64,000 nucleotides of DNA, taken from NCBI RefSeq assembly GCF_018638295.1, contig NZ_JABTTS010000003.1, positions 186,001 through 250,000 of the forward strand. The letters run 5' to 3'. This document shows, in pieces, positions 7,686 through 16,482 of this stretch (positions within the stretch are counted from its first letter, which is position 1; each line of letters opens with the position of its first letter). The notes under the pieces are model-generated. The model searched no databases, was not told the origin of the DNA, and saw only the letters and a program-made list of their open reading frames with translations. The position numbers were made by a program, and so were the translations under genes. This DNA comes from Streptomyces sp. CHD11 (lineage in GTDB: Bacteria; Actinomycetota; Actinomycetes; Streptomycetales; Streptomycetaceae).

Positions 7686-10600
7686 ATGCACAGACCGCTT
7701 CGCCGATTGCGCCACCGCGCGTCAACAGTCCTCGCCGCACTGGTTGTTGCGGGCGGTGCCCTGGGCCCGGCTCCGGCCGCCGCGCAGGCGCCCGCTGCCT
7801 CCCCTCAACTCACCTCCCTGGTCAACCCGTTCATCGGGACACAGAACTTCGGCAACACCTTTCCGGGCGCGAGTGCCCCGTTCGGCATGGTCCAGGTCAG
7901 CCCGGACACCGGCGGCCAGGGGGGCTACGACTACCAGCAGGACAGGATCCACGGATTCAGCCAGACCCATCTGTCCGGCGTCGGCTGCTCCGTCATGGGC
8001 GAACTGCCCCTCATGCCGACGACCGGAGCGGTCGACAGCGTCGACCCCGACGCCTACCGCTCGGCCTACTCACACGACGACGAGGACGCCGAGCCCGGCT
8101 ACTACCGCGTCGGTCTGAAGTCGTACGACATCGACGCAGAGCTGACCGCCACGCCCCGCACGGGATGGCAGCGCTACACCTTCCCCTCGACCGACCGCGC
8201 CAACGTCCTGTTCAACACCGGCAAGGCCAACCAGCGGGTCTACAGCTCGCAGGTGCGCGTCGTCGGCGACCGCACCGTCGAGGGACGTGTCGAGGCGGGC
8301 AACTTCTGCGCGGGCAAGGACCGGCACACCGTCTACTTCACGGCGGCCTTCGACAGGCCGTTCGCCTCGCACGGCACCTGGCGGGGCAGCACCCGCTCCC
8401 CCGGTGAGCGGGAGGCGGCCGGCGAGGGCGGGAACGGTGCGTGGGTGACCTTCGACGCACGTGCCGACCGTGACGTCGTCGTCAAGGTGGGGCTCTCCTA
8501 CACGGGCGTCGAGGGCGCCAGGAAGAACCTCGAGGCGGAGACGGACGACTCGTACGACTTCGACGCCACCCGTGCGGCACTGCGGGCCACGTGGGAGCGG
8601 CAGCTCGCCGCCGTGCGGATCGGCGGCGGGTCCACCGAGCGACAGCGCGCGTTCTACACGGCCCTCTACCACGCGCAACTGCACCCGAACATCGCCGGAG
8701 ACGTCGACGGCCGGTACGCGGGCTTCGACGGGAAGACCCATACCGCCTCCGGGTTCACGCCGTACCAGAACCTGTCGCTGTGGGACACCCACCGGCCGCA
8801 GAACCAGCTGCTGCAGATGCTGCAGCCGAAGGTCGCCCGCGATGTCGCGCTGTCGGTCGTCGCGATCGGACGGGACGGCGGCTGGCTGCCCCGCTGGTCG
8901 CTCGCCAACAGCGAGACCAACATCATGACCGGCGACCCGGTGACGCCGTTCCTCGTCGAGGCGTGGTCCAAGGGCCTCCTCGCGGGCCACGAGAGGGAGG
9001 CGTACGCGCTGCTCAGGAAGAACGCCCTCAGTACGCCACCGGACGACTCCCCGTACAACGGCCGTGCGGGCATCGACTCCTACCGGGAGCGCGGCTACAT
9101 ACCCAGCGGGCTGGAGCCGGGGAAGGACTGCCCCGACAAGGGCGGCGACAACGACTGCCGTCATCCCGCCTCGGCCACCCTGGAGTACGCGGCGGCGGAC
9201 GCGTCGCTGGCCCTGATGGCGAAGGGGCTGGGGCACACCGCGGACGCCCGCGTGTTCGCGGCACGCGGGCAGTGGTACCGGAACCTGTGGGATTCCTCCA
9301 TCGGGCACTTCCGGCCGCGCACGACCGACGGCACCTGGCTGACGCCGTACGACCCCGTCGAGGCGGGCCACCAGTTCCACGAGGGCGGCGCCCACCAGTA
9401 TCAGTGGCTGGTGCCCCAGGACCCGGCCGGGCTGGTGTCCCTGATGGGCGGCAAGCGGAAGACCGAGAAGCGGCTCGACGCCTTCTTCGCGTACGACAAG
9501 CTCCTCGCGGATCCTGCCCGAACCGCTCGGGAGGAGTGGATCTCGGCACCGTACGACTACTACGGAAAGCCGACCTACAACCCGAACAACGAGCCCGATC
9601 TGCACGCCCCGTACATGTACCTGTGGGCCGGCGCACCCGCCAAGACGGCCACCGTGATCCGCGCCGCGATGACGCTGTTCACGGACGGACCCGACGGCAT
9701 GACCGGCAATGACGACCTCGGCACCATGTCGGCCTGGTACGTCTTCTCCTCCCTCGGCCTGTACCCGACGACGAACGGGGGCGGCTTCCTCGCCGTCTCC
9801 AGCCCCCAGTTCCCGTCCGCGGTCATCCGGATCGGTGACTACGGGAACGAGCAGGGCGGCACCCTGACCGTCGAGGCACCGGGCACGAGCGACTCCCGGC
9901 GGTATGTGAAGCGGGCGCGGTTCGCCGGGAAGGACCTGCGCGCCACCTGGCTGGACTGGGACGCGGTCGCCAGGGGCGGGGACCTCCGCTTCGAGATGGC
10001 CGCCGAGCCGTCGGCCTGGGGTACGAAGAAGGGAGCGGAGCCGCCCTCGGTGAACCGCGCGGCTGCCGACTCCCGCCGGCACCTCGACGCGTCGCTCCGG
10101 ACCGTTTCCGACGTCGTGCCTGCGGCCGACAGCGCGCAACAGGTCCGTCTGCGGCTGGACGTACTGGGCCAGTCCCCCGGCACCCTGCGGGTGGGCGTCG
10201 AGGCGAAGGCGCCCCGGGGCTGGACCGTGAAGACCGGCAGACCCTTCCCGCTGGTGTCCGGGCGGCTGCCGGTGCAGCGGACCGCGGCGGTGGACGTGAC
10301 CGTCCCGGCGGGCACCGCGCCGGGTTCCTACACCGTACGGATCACGGCCGCCGCGCACGGGGTGCCGGACGTGGAACGCGTCGCGGCCATCGAGGTGCGC
10401 TCCGCCGCCCGCTGTGCGGCGGACGTCCGTGAGGAATGTGCCGTGGACCTCGGCACAGAGGTGAACCACGACGGCACCGCGACCGTGGCGGCCTCCGACG
10501 AGGGCGACTTCGACGGATCGGGGTGGAGCTACGACGGTGATCTGCTGCCGGCGGCGGGACCGGCCGTCCTGGACGGCGTGACCTACCACGCGCCGGATCC

Positions 10601-10970
10601 GTCCGGGACGGCCGCGAACTTCGTCGAGGCCCGCGGCCAGGCCATGCTGCTCCCGGCCGGGTCGTACGGGACCTTGCACCTGGTCGCCGCGGCCCACCAC
10701 GGCCCGGTGGCGACCCTGCTCACCGTCCGCTACACCGACGGGACCACCACCGAGGTGCCGGTGACCGTGGGCGACTGGGCGGGAGCGACACCGGAGGGCG
10801 GCGCCGTGGCGCTGGAGATGCCGCACCGGATCAAGAGCGGGCAGGGCGTGGACGGCCCGCCGGTGCGGCTGTTCGCCTCCTCCGCGGACCTCGACGCCTC
10901 GAGGACGGTGCGCTCTCTCGGCCTGCGCAACGACCCCCGGGTGCAGGTCTACGCGCTCACTCTGAGGTAG
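7686..10970 (+). CDS. Secreted GH92 alpha-1,2-mannosidase family protein
   Basis: A 1,094-residue exported glycoside hydrolase of family 92, the calcium-dependent exo-acting alpha-mannosidases that trim mannans and N-glycans. A Sec signal ends after A-A-A-Q-A near residue 36. The mature protein opens with L-V-N-P-F-I-G-T, the family's classic N-terminal motif, followed by F-P-G-A-S-A-P-F-G-M-V-Q. The catalytic (alpha/alpha)6 domain shows G-H-Q-F-H-E-G-G-A-H-Q-Y-Q-W (about 559, with the conserved Glu), N-E-P-D-L-H-A-P-Y (about 637) and G-N-D-D-L-G-T-M-S-A-W-Y (about 673). A NEW3-type domain (about 815-905) and a further C-terminal beta module (about 930-1094) follow, as in many Streptomyces homologues. 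A strong terminator hairpin lies 35 bases after the stop. Confidence 0.93.
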   Translation: MHRPLRRLRHRASTVLAALVVAGGALGPAPAAAQAPAASPQLTSLVNPFIGTQNFGNTFPGASAPFGMVQVSPDTGGQGGYDYQQDRIHGFSQTHLSGVGCSVMGELPLMPTTGAVDSVDPDAYRSAYSHDDEDAEPGYYRVGLKSYDIDAELTATPRTGWQRYTFPSTDRANVLFNTGKANQRVYSSQVRVVGDRTVEGRVEAGNFCAGKDRHTVYFTAAFDRPFASHGTWRGSTRSPGEREAAGEGGNGAWVTFDARADRDVVVKVGLSYTGVEGARKNLEAETDDSYDFDATRAALRATWERQLAAVRIGGGSTERQRAFYTALYHAQLHPNIAGDVDGRYAGFDGKTHTASGFTPYQNLSLWDTHRPQNQLLQMLQPKVARDVALSVVAIGRDGGWLPRWSLANSETNIMTGDPVTPFLVEAWSKGLLAGHEREAYALLRKNALSTPPDDSPYNGRAGIDSYRERGYIPSGLEPGKDCPDKGGDNDCRHPASATLEYAAADASLALMAKGLGHTADARVFAARGQWYRNLWDSSIGHFRPRTTDGTWLTPYDPVEAGHQFHEGGAHQYQWLVPQDPAGLVSLMGGKRKTEKRLDAFFAYDKLLADPARTAREEWISAPYDYYGKPTYNPNNEPDLHAPYMYLWAGAPAKTATVIRAAMTLFTDGPDGMTGNDDLGTMSAWYVFSSLGLYPTTNGGGFLAVSSPQFPSAVIRIGDYGNEQGGTLTVEAPGTSDSRRYVKRARFAGKDLRATWLDWDAVARGGDLRFEMAAEPSAWGTKKGAEPPSVNRAAADSRRHLDASLRTVSDVVPAADSAQQVRLRLDVLGQSPGTLRVGVEAKAPRGWTVKTGRPFPLVSGRLPVQRTAAVDVTVPAGTAPGSYTVRITAAAHGVPDVERVAAIEVRSAARCAADVREECAVDLGTEVNHDGTATVAASDEGDFDGSGWSYDGDLLPAAGPAVLDGVTYHAPDPSGTAANFVEARGQAMLLPAGSYGTLHLVAAAHHGPVATLLTVRYTDGTTTEVPVTVGDWAGATPEGGAVALEMPHRIKSGQGVDGPPVRLFASSADLDASRTVRSLGLRNDPRVQVYALTLR

Positions 10971-11005
10971 CACCTGGCACCTTCGCCTCTCGCCCGGGAG
11001 TTCAC

Positions 11006-11044
11006 CCGGTGGCAGCGTGACCGCGTCGGTCACGCTGCCACCGG
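11006..11044. terminator. Perfect 18-bp hairpin terminator after GH92
   Basis: Arms 11006-11023 and 11027-11044 are exact reverse complements (CCGGTGGCAGCGTGACCG and its partner) around a 3-base loop. There is no T-tract, as usual for Streptomyces terminators. Confidence 0.85.
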
Positions 11045-11355
11045 CGTACGGGCTGCCGGACCGGGCCGGCGATGCGGCAACCGGCGCGCCCGTCGCGTTC
11101 TGGCCACAGTGCTCGCCCAGGCGTCGTCCCGCCTCGGTCCGGATGCCCTCGCCTGTCGCCGCTGCGACGGCCGGAGCCCGGTCACCGGCCTCGCCGCCCC
11201 AGCCCTGCCGCTCCCACCCGGCCGCGTTCCGCCCGGCACGGACCGCGCGCGTGGTCCGGACGGTTCCCGGCGTACGCGTGCGCCCTCCGGCCGGCCGGAG
11301 CCGAGGCGGAAGCCCGGAACAAGCCCCGTCCCGCTGTGACGTCGGGGGCCCGCGC
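11045..11355. other. Gene-free stretch between convergent genes
   Basis: About 310 bases after the GH92 terminator and downstream of the minus-strand phosphotransferase gene. Open frames exist on both strands but are Arg/Pro-rich, without domain similarity or ribosome sites. I see nothing functional in it. Confidence 0.5.
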
Positions 11356-12183
11356 TCAGCGATCGACCGCGGACCTGATCCGGCCGAGCCACTCCCTGCC
11401 CAGCCGGCGCCCGTCCGGGAACCGGTCGTCCCGGTCATGGCGCCAGACCGTGATCACCGCCAGCACGAGGAGACGGCAGTCACTCAACTGGTCCGGGTCT
11501 GCGCCCGGGTAGTGGGCGCCGGCCTCTTCGGGCGCGTGGGCCAGGTCGAACTCGACGGGTCCACGGCAACACGTCTCGAAGTCGATGAACAGCGGCCCGT
11601 GCCGCGTGGCCAGCACGTTGCCGGGGTGCGGCTCGCCGTGCAGCAGCTGCTCGGCGCCGCCGCGCTCGCCGATCCGCCGGGTCAGGTCGCGCAGCGTGTC
11701 GCCGAGCAGTTCCCGGTCCGCGCCGGTGAGCGCCGGAGTGCGGGCGGGGTCCGCCACGAGTCGTCGGGCGCGCTCGACCCGGTCCGTGTACCGGGGCGAC
11801 GGGATGTCGAGATTCCGCATGCCGTCGTGAAGCCGCTCGAGCACGCGGGCGTGGCCGGCCGGTGCGACCTCTTCGGGGACGGGTTCGTAGTAGGTCCACA
11901 AGGTGACAGCGAAACCGTCGCGCTCGTGGACGCGTGGCTCGACCCGGGGATCGAGAGCGGCCACGGGGGCCCCGAAGGCGGCGAGCCGCCGGGCGATGTC
12001 GATCTCGAACCGCGCCACCTGGTCCGCCATGGGCGCCACCCGGGCCAGGACATCACACGGCAGCAGACGCAGCGTGAGCTTGTTCGAGTCGAGGAGAACG
12101 GTCGCATCGTCGGCGGTCAGGCCGAGCGAGGCGGCGGTCGACAGCGCCGCGGCCGTCGCGCGCCGGGCCTCGGATGCCTGCAT
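11356..12183 (-). CDS. Aminoglycoside phosphotransferase (APH) family protein
   Basis: A 275-residue kinase-fold protein of the APH/choline-kinase superfamily. The catalytic loop is L-L-H-G-E-P-H-P-G-N-V-L (about residue 180), matching H-G-D-x-H-x-x-N with Glu in place of the first Asp. It is followed by the metal-binding F-I-D-F-E-T segment (about 200). These proteins phosphorylate hydroxyl groups on antibiotics or metabolites; the substrate is unknown, and the sequence is not recognisable as a defined resistance enzyme. The start at 12183 (M-Q-A-S-E-A) has GAGGAG upstream, though at slightly long spacing. No partner gene adjoins it. Confidence 0.82.
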   Translation of the reverse strand: MQASEARRATAAALSTAASLGLTADDATVLLDSNKLTLRLLPCDVLARVAPMADQVARFEIDIARRLAAFGAPVAALDPRVEPRVHERDGFAVTLWTYYEPVPEEVAPAGHARVLERLHDGMRNLDIPSPRYTDRVERARRLVADPARTPALTGADRELLGDTLRDLTRRIGERGGAEQLLHGEPHPGNVLATRHGPLFIDFETCCRGPVEFDLAHAPEEAGAHYPGADPDQLSDCRLLVLAVITVWRHDRDDRFPDGRRLGREWLGRIRSAVDR

Positions 12184-12432
12184 CGTCGCCCCGGCTCCTC
12201 TCCGTACCACCTTCGTGCGCTGTCCGGCGCACCCTAGCAAGTCGCCGTCCACGCCGACGGGTTGCTCGGCCCACGCGGGCCCCTGCCGGCGACGGCGGTT
12301 CTGCGCGCCGGTGGCCGCCGTGCGGAACGGAGCCCGGGCGGTTCGACGCGTACCGGCGGGCGCGGGGGGCCCGGCGGCCCGGGGCAGTGCGGGTGTGGCA
12401 AGGGCAGGTTCCGGCGACCCGGGCCGGAGCCG

Positions 12433-12966
12433 CTACTTGATCAGGGCGTTGGCGCCGATGATCACCAGGCCGATGACCATGTCCCCGGTCGCGGCCCGCA
12501 GGGACGCCGGCCAGCCGCGGCCCGCGCGACGCGCCGTCCACCCTCCGCCGGCCGCGAGGAGCAAGGTGTTGAGGAGCAGGGCGACGTCCACCGCGTCGCT
12601 CTCGCTCCACCAGGAGGGGACAGCGGTCAGCAGCAGTACCACGGTGGGTACGGCCGCCGCGACGACCGGCCACTCCCCGAGCATGGCGCGCAGCCCGACC
12701 CGGAGACCGCTGCGCTCGGCCGACATGCGGTGCGCGAGAACGTGGGCGTACCCGTGGGCGGCCGCGGCGGCCACGGCGGTGAACAGGACCCAGAGGGCGT
12801 CCGATCCGGGGTCGGTCTGCTCGTCCGGGGAGTCGAGGGCGGCCGCCAGCGCGCTGGCCAGGACGAGTCCGTAGACGCCGCTGAGCAGTCGTGGTTCGGG
12901 CAGTTGCCGGCCCGCCGGCGTCGGGCCGGCCGGCCGGGGGAAGCGGTCTGCGGGGTGGTGCGTCAC
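12433..12966 (-). CDS. Hypothetical membrane protein, four predicted helices
   Basis: I do not recognise this protein. With a GTG start at 12966 it has 177 residues and about four hydrophobic segments: G-V-Y-G-L-V-L-A-S-A-L-A-A-A-L (near 35), A-L-W-V-L-F-T-A-V-A-A-A-A-A (near 60), V-V-A-A-A-V-P-T-V-V-L-L-L (near 100) and D-V-A-L-L-L-N-T-L-L-L-A-A-G (near 125), plus a final hydrophobic stretch at the C-terminus. The GTG was chosen because GGAGG sits five bases upstream. The frame stays open to an ATG at 13038, but that would add a Pro-rich extension without a ribosome site. It lies upstream of the phosphotransferase gene on the same strand, 249 bases apart, so co-transcription is uncertain. 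Confidence 0.65.
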   Translation of the reverse strand: MTHHPADRFPRPAGPTPAGRQLPEPRLLSGVYGLVLASALAAALDSPDEQTDPGSDALWVLFTAVAAAAAHGYAHVLAHRMSAERSGLRVGLRAMLGEWPVVAAAVPTVVLLLTAVPSWWSESDAVDVALLLNTLLLAAGGGWTARRAGRGWPASLRAATGDMVIGLVIIGANALIK

Positions 12967-13239
12967 TACGGCCTCCGGTGGGAGGGGCGGGCCAGGGCGG
13001 TACGGCACCATGTCCGACGGCCGGGGCGGGACGTACACGTGTGCCGTGTGCCCGGCTCAACTTCCGTGGGGCGCAGAAGCAACGCCCCGCCCCGAAACCC
13101 GTGTCGTCCGGCGGGCCCGCGAGTCGCGGCGGCCGGCGCCTCGCGGAACAATGGCTCGCGGGCCGTCTGCCGTACACCGGCCCGGAGAACCACACGGTGA
13201 GACGTGATCTCACCTGCCGACGTCACCAAGGAGACGCAC

Positions 13240-13317
13240 ATGTCGTCGAAGAGGCGCCGCAAGAAGAAGTCACGCCGCAAGCACGCGGCGAACCACGGGA
13301 AGCGGCCGCAGTCCTGA
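13240..13317 (+). CDS. Ribosomal protein bL37 (25 residues)
   Basis: A tiny basic protein, M-S-S-K-R-R-R-K-K-K-S-R-R-K-H then A-A-N-H-G-K-R-P-Q-S. It is preceded by a strong ribosome site (AAGGAG, 7 bases before ATG). The Lys/Arg-rich body and the A-N-H-G-K-R-P tail match the actinobacterial large-subunit protein bL37 (AURKAIP1/COX24-like family) that was recognised from mycobacterial ribosome structures. At 78 bases it is easily missed by gene callers. A 7-bp inverted repeat (GGTGAGA/TCTCACC, 13196-13214) lies in its leader, and a large inverted repeat follows the stop. The gene stands alone, not in a ribosomal operon. Confidence 0.82.
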   Translation: MSSKRRRKKKSRRKHAANHGKRPQS

Positions 13318-13340
13318 TTCCCGGTGGGCTCCCCCGGTCC

Positions 13341-13401
13341 GCCGACGCGACGCCGGGGCACGACGCCGGTCGTCGATGACGTGTCCCGGCGTCGCGTCGG
13401 C
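13341..13401. terminator. Large inverted repeat after bL37
   Basis: Arms of 21 bases (13341-13361 and 13381-13401) are complementary at 20 positions around a 19-base loop. It lies between bL37 (+) and the end of the hydrolase gene (-), so it can serve as a bidirectional terminator. Confidence 0.75.
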
Positions 13402-13577
13402 GCAGGGGGCGGACCTCCTGCCGCGCGGCCCCGAGCGGTCGCGGCCTGACGGTGACATCCACCGTTCGTCACCGAAGTAGCGGAATGGGTCGTCGGGCCG
13501 CTCAGCCCCCGTCCGCCCCGGCGCCCGAGGCCGGCAGGGACCCGATGGCCGTCGGATCAGCGCGGGCGGGGTGGCGG

Positions 13578-14411
13578 TCAGGGGGCGGACAGGAATGTCC
13601 TGATCTCCTCGACCACGCGTTCGGGGGCGTCCTCCATGAGGAAGTGGCCGGCGCCGGGGACGGTGACGAGGTCGGCGTCCGGAATGGCGCCGCTGAGCCG
13701 CCGCGCGTAGTGCAGGGGCTGCCACCGGTCCTCCTCGCCCCACAGGACGCGCACGGGCACGGACAGGCCTCCGAGTGCGTCGCTGATCTCCTCGGTGTAC
13801 TTCGCGTCGTAGTGGCGGACCTGGTGTTCGAAGAACGAGGCACGGCCCAGGGCGGAGCGGTGGGGCGCCAGGTAGGCCTCGAGAACGCCGCCGGTCATGA
13901 GCGATCCGTCCGCGACGGTCATCTCGAGCTGGCGGGTCAGCAGATCGTCGAACGCCTCTTGCGACATGCTCATGCAGTCGTCCAGGTGCTCGTCGATGAT
14001 CCGGCGCCAGGTCGGGGAAGGCCATGAGTCGTAGCTGACCGAGTCGATGACCAGCAGCCGCCGCACACGCTCGGGGTGGGCCACGGCGAAGCGCAGGCCG
14101 ACGGCGCCGCCGATGTCGTGCGCGACGATGTCGGCCCGTTCGATGTCCAGCGCGTCCAGAAGGTGCGCGAGGAGGTCCGTCTGGGCGGCGACCGAGGTGT
14201 CGCGGTTTACCGGCCGCTCGGAGCGGCCGTAGCCGAGCAGGTCGTAGGTGACGGCCCGGAAGCCGTCCGCCTCGATGTGCGGGACGACGTCACGCCATTC
14301 GTACGAGTGGGAGGGCGTGCCGTGGATGAAGATCACAGGCATGCCCCGGCCCTGGTCCCGGTAGGCGAGGCGTACCCCGTCGACGACGAGGTCGCTGGTG
14401 AGAAGGGTCAT
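13578..14411 (-). CDS. Alpha/beta-hydrolase with Asp nucleophile, dehalogenase-like
   Basis: A 277-residue alpha/beta-hydrolase. The oxyanion motif H-G-T-P is at about residue 30. The nucleophile elbow reads V-A-H-D-I-G-G (about 97), so the nucleophile is Asp as in haloalkane and fluoroacetate dehalogenases and some epoxide hydrolases, not Ser. The acid/histidine region has V-L-W-G-E-E-D-R-W and G-A-G-H-F-L-M-E-D (about 264), with His as the base. Substrate is unknown. The gene is divergent from a TetR gene, with a 24-bp palindrome in the shared promoter, so it is very likely the TetR target. Confidence 0.87.
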   Translation of the reverse strand: MTLLTSDLVVDGVRLAYRDQGRGMPVIFIHGTPSHSYEWRDVVPHIEADGFRAVTYDLLGYGRSERPVNRDTSVAAQTDLLAHLLDALDIERADIVAHDIGGAVGLRFAVAHPERVRRLLVIDSVSYDSWPSPTWRRIIDEHLDDCMSMSQEAFDDLLTRQLEMTVADGSLMTGGVLEAYLAPHRSALGRASFFEHQVRHYDAKYTEEISDALGGLSVPVRVLWGEEDRWQPLHYARRLSGAIPDADLVTVPGAGHFLMEDAPERVVEEIRTFLSAP

Positions 14412-14480
14412 GGTGGCTCCATGGAAGGGATGGACGGCACGGGGGAGCCCGGCGGCACGGATGTCCGCCGCGCGACCTAT

Positions 14481-14504
14481 ACTAGGTAGACCAGTCTACC
14501 TAGT
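14481..14504. promoter_or_regulatory. 24-bp palindromic operator (TetR type)
   Basis: ACTAGGTAGAC-CA-GTCTACCTAGT: two perfect 11-base arms around a 2-base centre. It lies 17 bases before the TetR start and 70 bases before the divergent hydrolase start. It is the expected place for autoregulation plus control of the hydrolase. Confidence 0.85.
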
Positions 14505-14520
14505 GAAGTCGAGGTGTGAG

Positions 14521-15123
14521 ATGTCCGAGTCGGAGCGGACACCGGCCGCCGGGAGGCGGCGGCCGGCCCGGGAGCGGGTCCTCGCCGCAGCGGCCCGGCG
14601 TTTCTACGCCCATGGGGTCACGGCGACCGGGATCGACACGATCACCGCCGACGCCGGTGTGGCGAAGATGAGCCTGTACAACAACTTCCCCTCCAAGGCC
14701 GATCTCGTCCTGGCCTACCTGGACGCCCGGCACCAGGAGTGGCTGACGCGGTACCGCGCGCGGCTGGAGCGGGCCGACGGCCCCCGTGACGGCGTACTCG
14801 CCGTCTTCGACACCTATGTCGACAGTGCCGAGCCCGTCCGCGGGGACACCTTCCGCGGGTGCGGACTGCTCAACGCCGCCGGGGAGTTGCCCGCCGGGGA
14901 CGCGGGACGGGCGTTGGTGCGCCGGCAGAAGGAGGAGGTCGAGCGCCTGATGGCCGATCAGGTCGGGATGCTGCTGCCCGGCTGTCCCGAGGCGGCTCGC
15001 ACCCTGGCGGAACACCTGGCGTTCCTCCTGGAGGGCGCCATGGTGCGGGCCGGCCTGGAAGGCGACAGCGGTCGCCTGCGGCAGGCCCGCACCATGGCGG
15101 CCCGTCTGCTGGAGTCGGCCTGA
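14521..15123 (+). CDS. TetR/AcrR family repressor, divergent to hydrolase
   Basis: A 200-residue TetR-family regulator. The N-terminal helix-turn-helix (residues ~20-65) contains F-Y-A-H-G-V-T-A-T-G-I-D and the recognition helix A-K-M-S-L-Y-N-N-F-P-S-K, typical of the subgroup that controls detoxification enzymes. The C-terminal ligand domain begins near residue 85. The start at 14521 was chosen for GAGGTG upstream and because it begins just before the HTH. The 24-bp palindrome immediately upstream probably binds this protein, giving autoregulation and control of the divergent dehalogenase-like hydrolase at 13578-14411. Confidence 0.9.
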   Translation: MSESERTPAAGRRRPARERVLAAAARRFYAHGVTATGIDTITADAGVAKMSLYNNFPSKADLVLAYLDARHQEWLTRYRARLERADGPRDGVLAVFDTYVDSAEPVRGDTFRGCGLLNAAGELPAGDAGRALVRRQKEEVERLMADQVGMLLPGCPEAARTLAEHLAFLLEGAMVRAGLEGDSGRLRQARTMAARLLESA

Positions 15124-15173
15124 CCGGACCCACAGCGAGCGGCACCCCGGCCCGTGACGCAAGGTGAGGTGAG

Positions 15174-15560
15174 CTGGACGGCCTCGTCCGCGAACGCATG
15201 CGCGCCCTGCGGGTCACCCAGGACTGTCCCTGGAGGAGCCGGCCACGCTCCCATGTCAGCCGGTCGACGCTGAGCCGCATCGCGAACGCGGGCAGCGGCG
15301 GCTCGCGCTGGATCAGCCGGTCACCCTTGCCCGCGCCCTGGACACGTCACTGGATCAGCTGGTGGAGACCGCCACCGACGACGTCATCTCCGGTCCGGCG
15401 ATCCTCATGCTGGGGCACAAGCGTCTGCGCGTCGAGACCCACCAGGCCGCCGAGTTCCCCACGGTGCTTCCGCACGCCGTCGCCACCGCCGGCGGCACCT
15501 GCGAGATCCCGGGCGTCTTCGACCGCGACGCCCGCCGCAGCCATCGGCGCGACGCGGCAG
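15174..15560 (+). pseudogene. Decayed XRE-cupin regulator, several frameshifts
   Basis: The original protein can be read by switching frames. One frame gives L-V-R-E-R-M-R-A-L-R-V-T-Q-D then V-S-R-S-T-L-S-R-I-A-N (15174-15300). A second gives a short S-L-E-E-P-A segment. The last gives R-R-L-A-L-D-Q, L-D-T-S-L-D-Q-L-V-E-T and the linker into a cupin (about 15300-15540). No start codon or ribosome site precedes it, and the cupin core is missing. This is the architecture of the intact regulator at 3617-4285, but not a close copy. At least two frameshifts are needed, so it is not functional as one protein. Confidence 0.75.
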
Positions 15561-15642
15561 GGGCACCGGTGACCCGTCCGACTGACTCCTCCCCCTCAGG
15601 GCCGCCCGGGGCCGCGCCGGTCGTGCGCGGCCCAGCGGGGCA

Positions 15643-16482
15643 TCACGCCATGTCCACGTCGGTGTGCAGCACGTCGTGGTCCGAGTACGGGGTGGTCCAC
15701 ACACGGTGCCGGAGCGGGGCGACACCGCGCAGGAAGATGTAGTCGAACTTGCTCCGCCAGTCGGTGGTCGGCGTGCAGGCGCCGGTGTCCGAGGGACGGC
15801 ACCGGGGGTCGGTGTCCTCCGCCAGCGCCCATATGGGGGTCAGTTCGGGGGTGTCCGGCACCGCGTTCAAGTCGCCGAGCACGATGGCGCGCTCGTGCCG
15901 GGCGATCGCCGCGGCGAGCACATCCGTCTGCTCGGCCCGGACCGCTTCCTGACGGCGCTCAGCGAGATGGGTGTTGAAGACCCGGACCGGCCGGTCGCCC
16001 ACCAGGGTGGTGACGGCCATGTAGCCGCGGTCCTCCGATCCGCCGTCGGGGTACTCCTCCTTCACCTGGTCCGTCATCGGTGCCGCCGAGAGGATCGCCT
16101 GCCCGTAGCCACCGGGGTTCCACGGAAGTCCCCCGCAGCGGCTCCACTTCTTCAGAACCGCCCCGTACTCGACGTGGTAGACGAGCCCGTAGAGGTTCTC
16201 CAGATGGTCCCTGATCCGTGCGACGTCCCGTTCGCACGCCTCCTGCAGTCCGACGACCTGGGGCGCGAACCTGGCGATCTCCGAGGCCCGGTCGGCATTG
16301 CTCTCTCCGCAGGGGTTGCACATGTTCCACGTCATGACCCGGTTGGGCACGACGTCCCGCGCGGGACCCACGGGCGGCGCCTCGGCGGAGAAGAGCCCGC
16401 TCGGTGCGCTCGGTCCGAGGATCACCATGCAGGCCGCGACCGCCGCGACCGCCAGCAACCGCGTTCCCCTCGCGAACACCAT
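15643..16482 (-). CDS. Secreted endonuclease/exonuclease/phosphatase-fold protein
   Basis: This 279-residue exported protein has an N-terminal signal or anchor (hydrophobic residues ~8-26). The EEP fold is shown by R-V-M-T-W-N-M-C-N-P-C-G-E-S-N (about 48, strand plus Asn), Q-V-V-G-L-Q-E-A (about 76, catalytic Glu), V-F-N-T-H-L-A (about 168), V-L-G-D-L-N-A-V-P (about 198, Asp-Leu-Asn) and a C-terminal Y-S-D-H-D-V-L (Asp-His pair). This metal-dependent superfamily includes DNase I-like nucleases, sphingomyelinases and phosphatases. Secretion suggests an extracellular nuclease or phosphatase; the substrate is unknown. Confidence 0.85.
   Translation of the reverse strand: MVFARGTRLLAVAAVAACMVILGPSAPSGLFSAEAPPVGPARDVVPNRVMTWNMCNPCGESNADRASEIARFAPQVVGLQEACERDVARIRDHLENLYGLVYHVEYGAVLKKWSRCGGLPWNPGGYGQAILSAAPMTDQVKEEYPDGGSEDRGYMAVTTLVGDRPVRVFNTHLAERRQEAVRAEQTDVLAAAIARHERAIVLGDLNAVPDTPELTPIWALAEDTDPRCRPSDTGACTPTTDWRSKFDYIFLRGVAPLRHRVWTTPYSDHDVLHTDVDMA

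Noticed and set aside
8070..11438. Long minus-strand open frame over the first GH92 gene
   Set aside because: Arg/Val/Gly-rich shadow of the GH92 coding strand; it would also run through a strong terminator hairpin.
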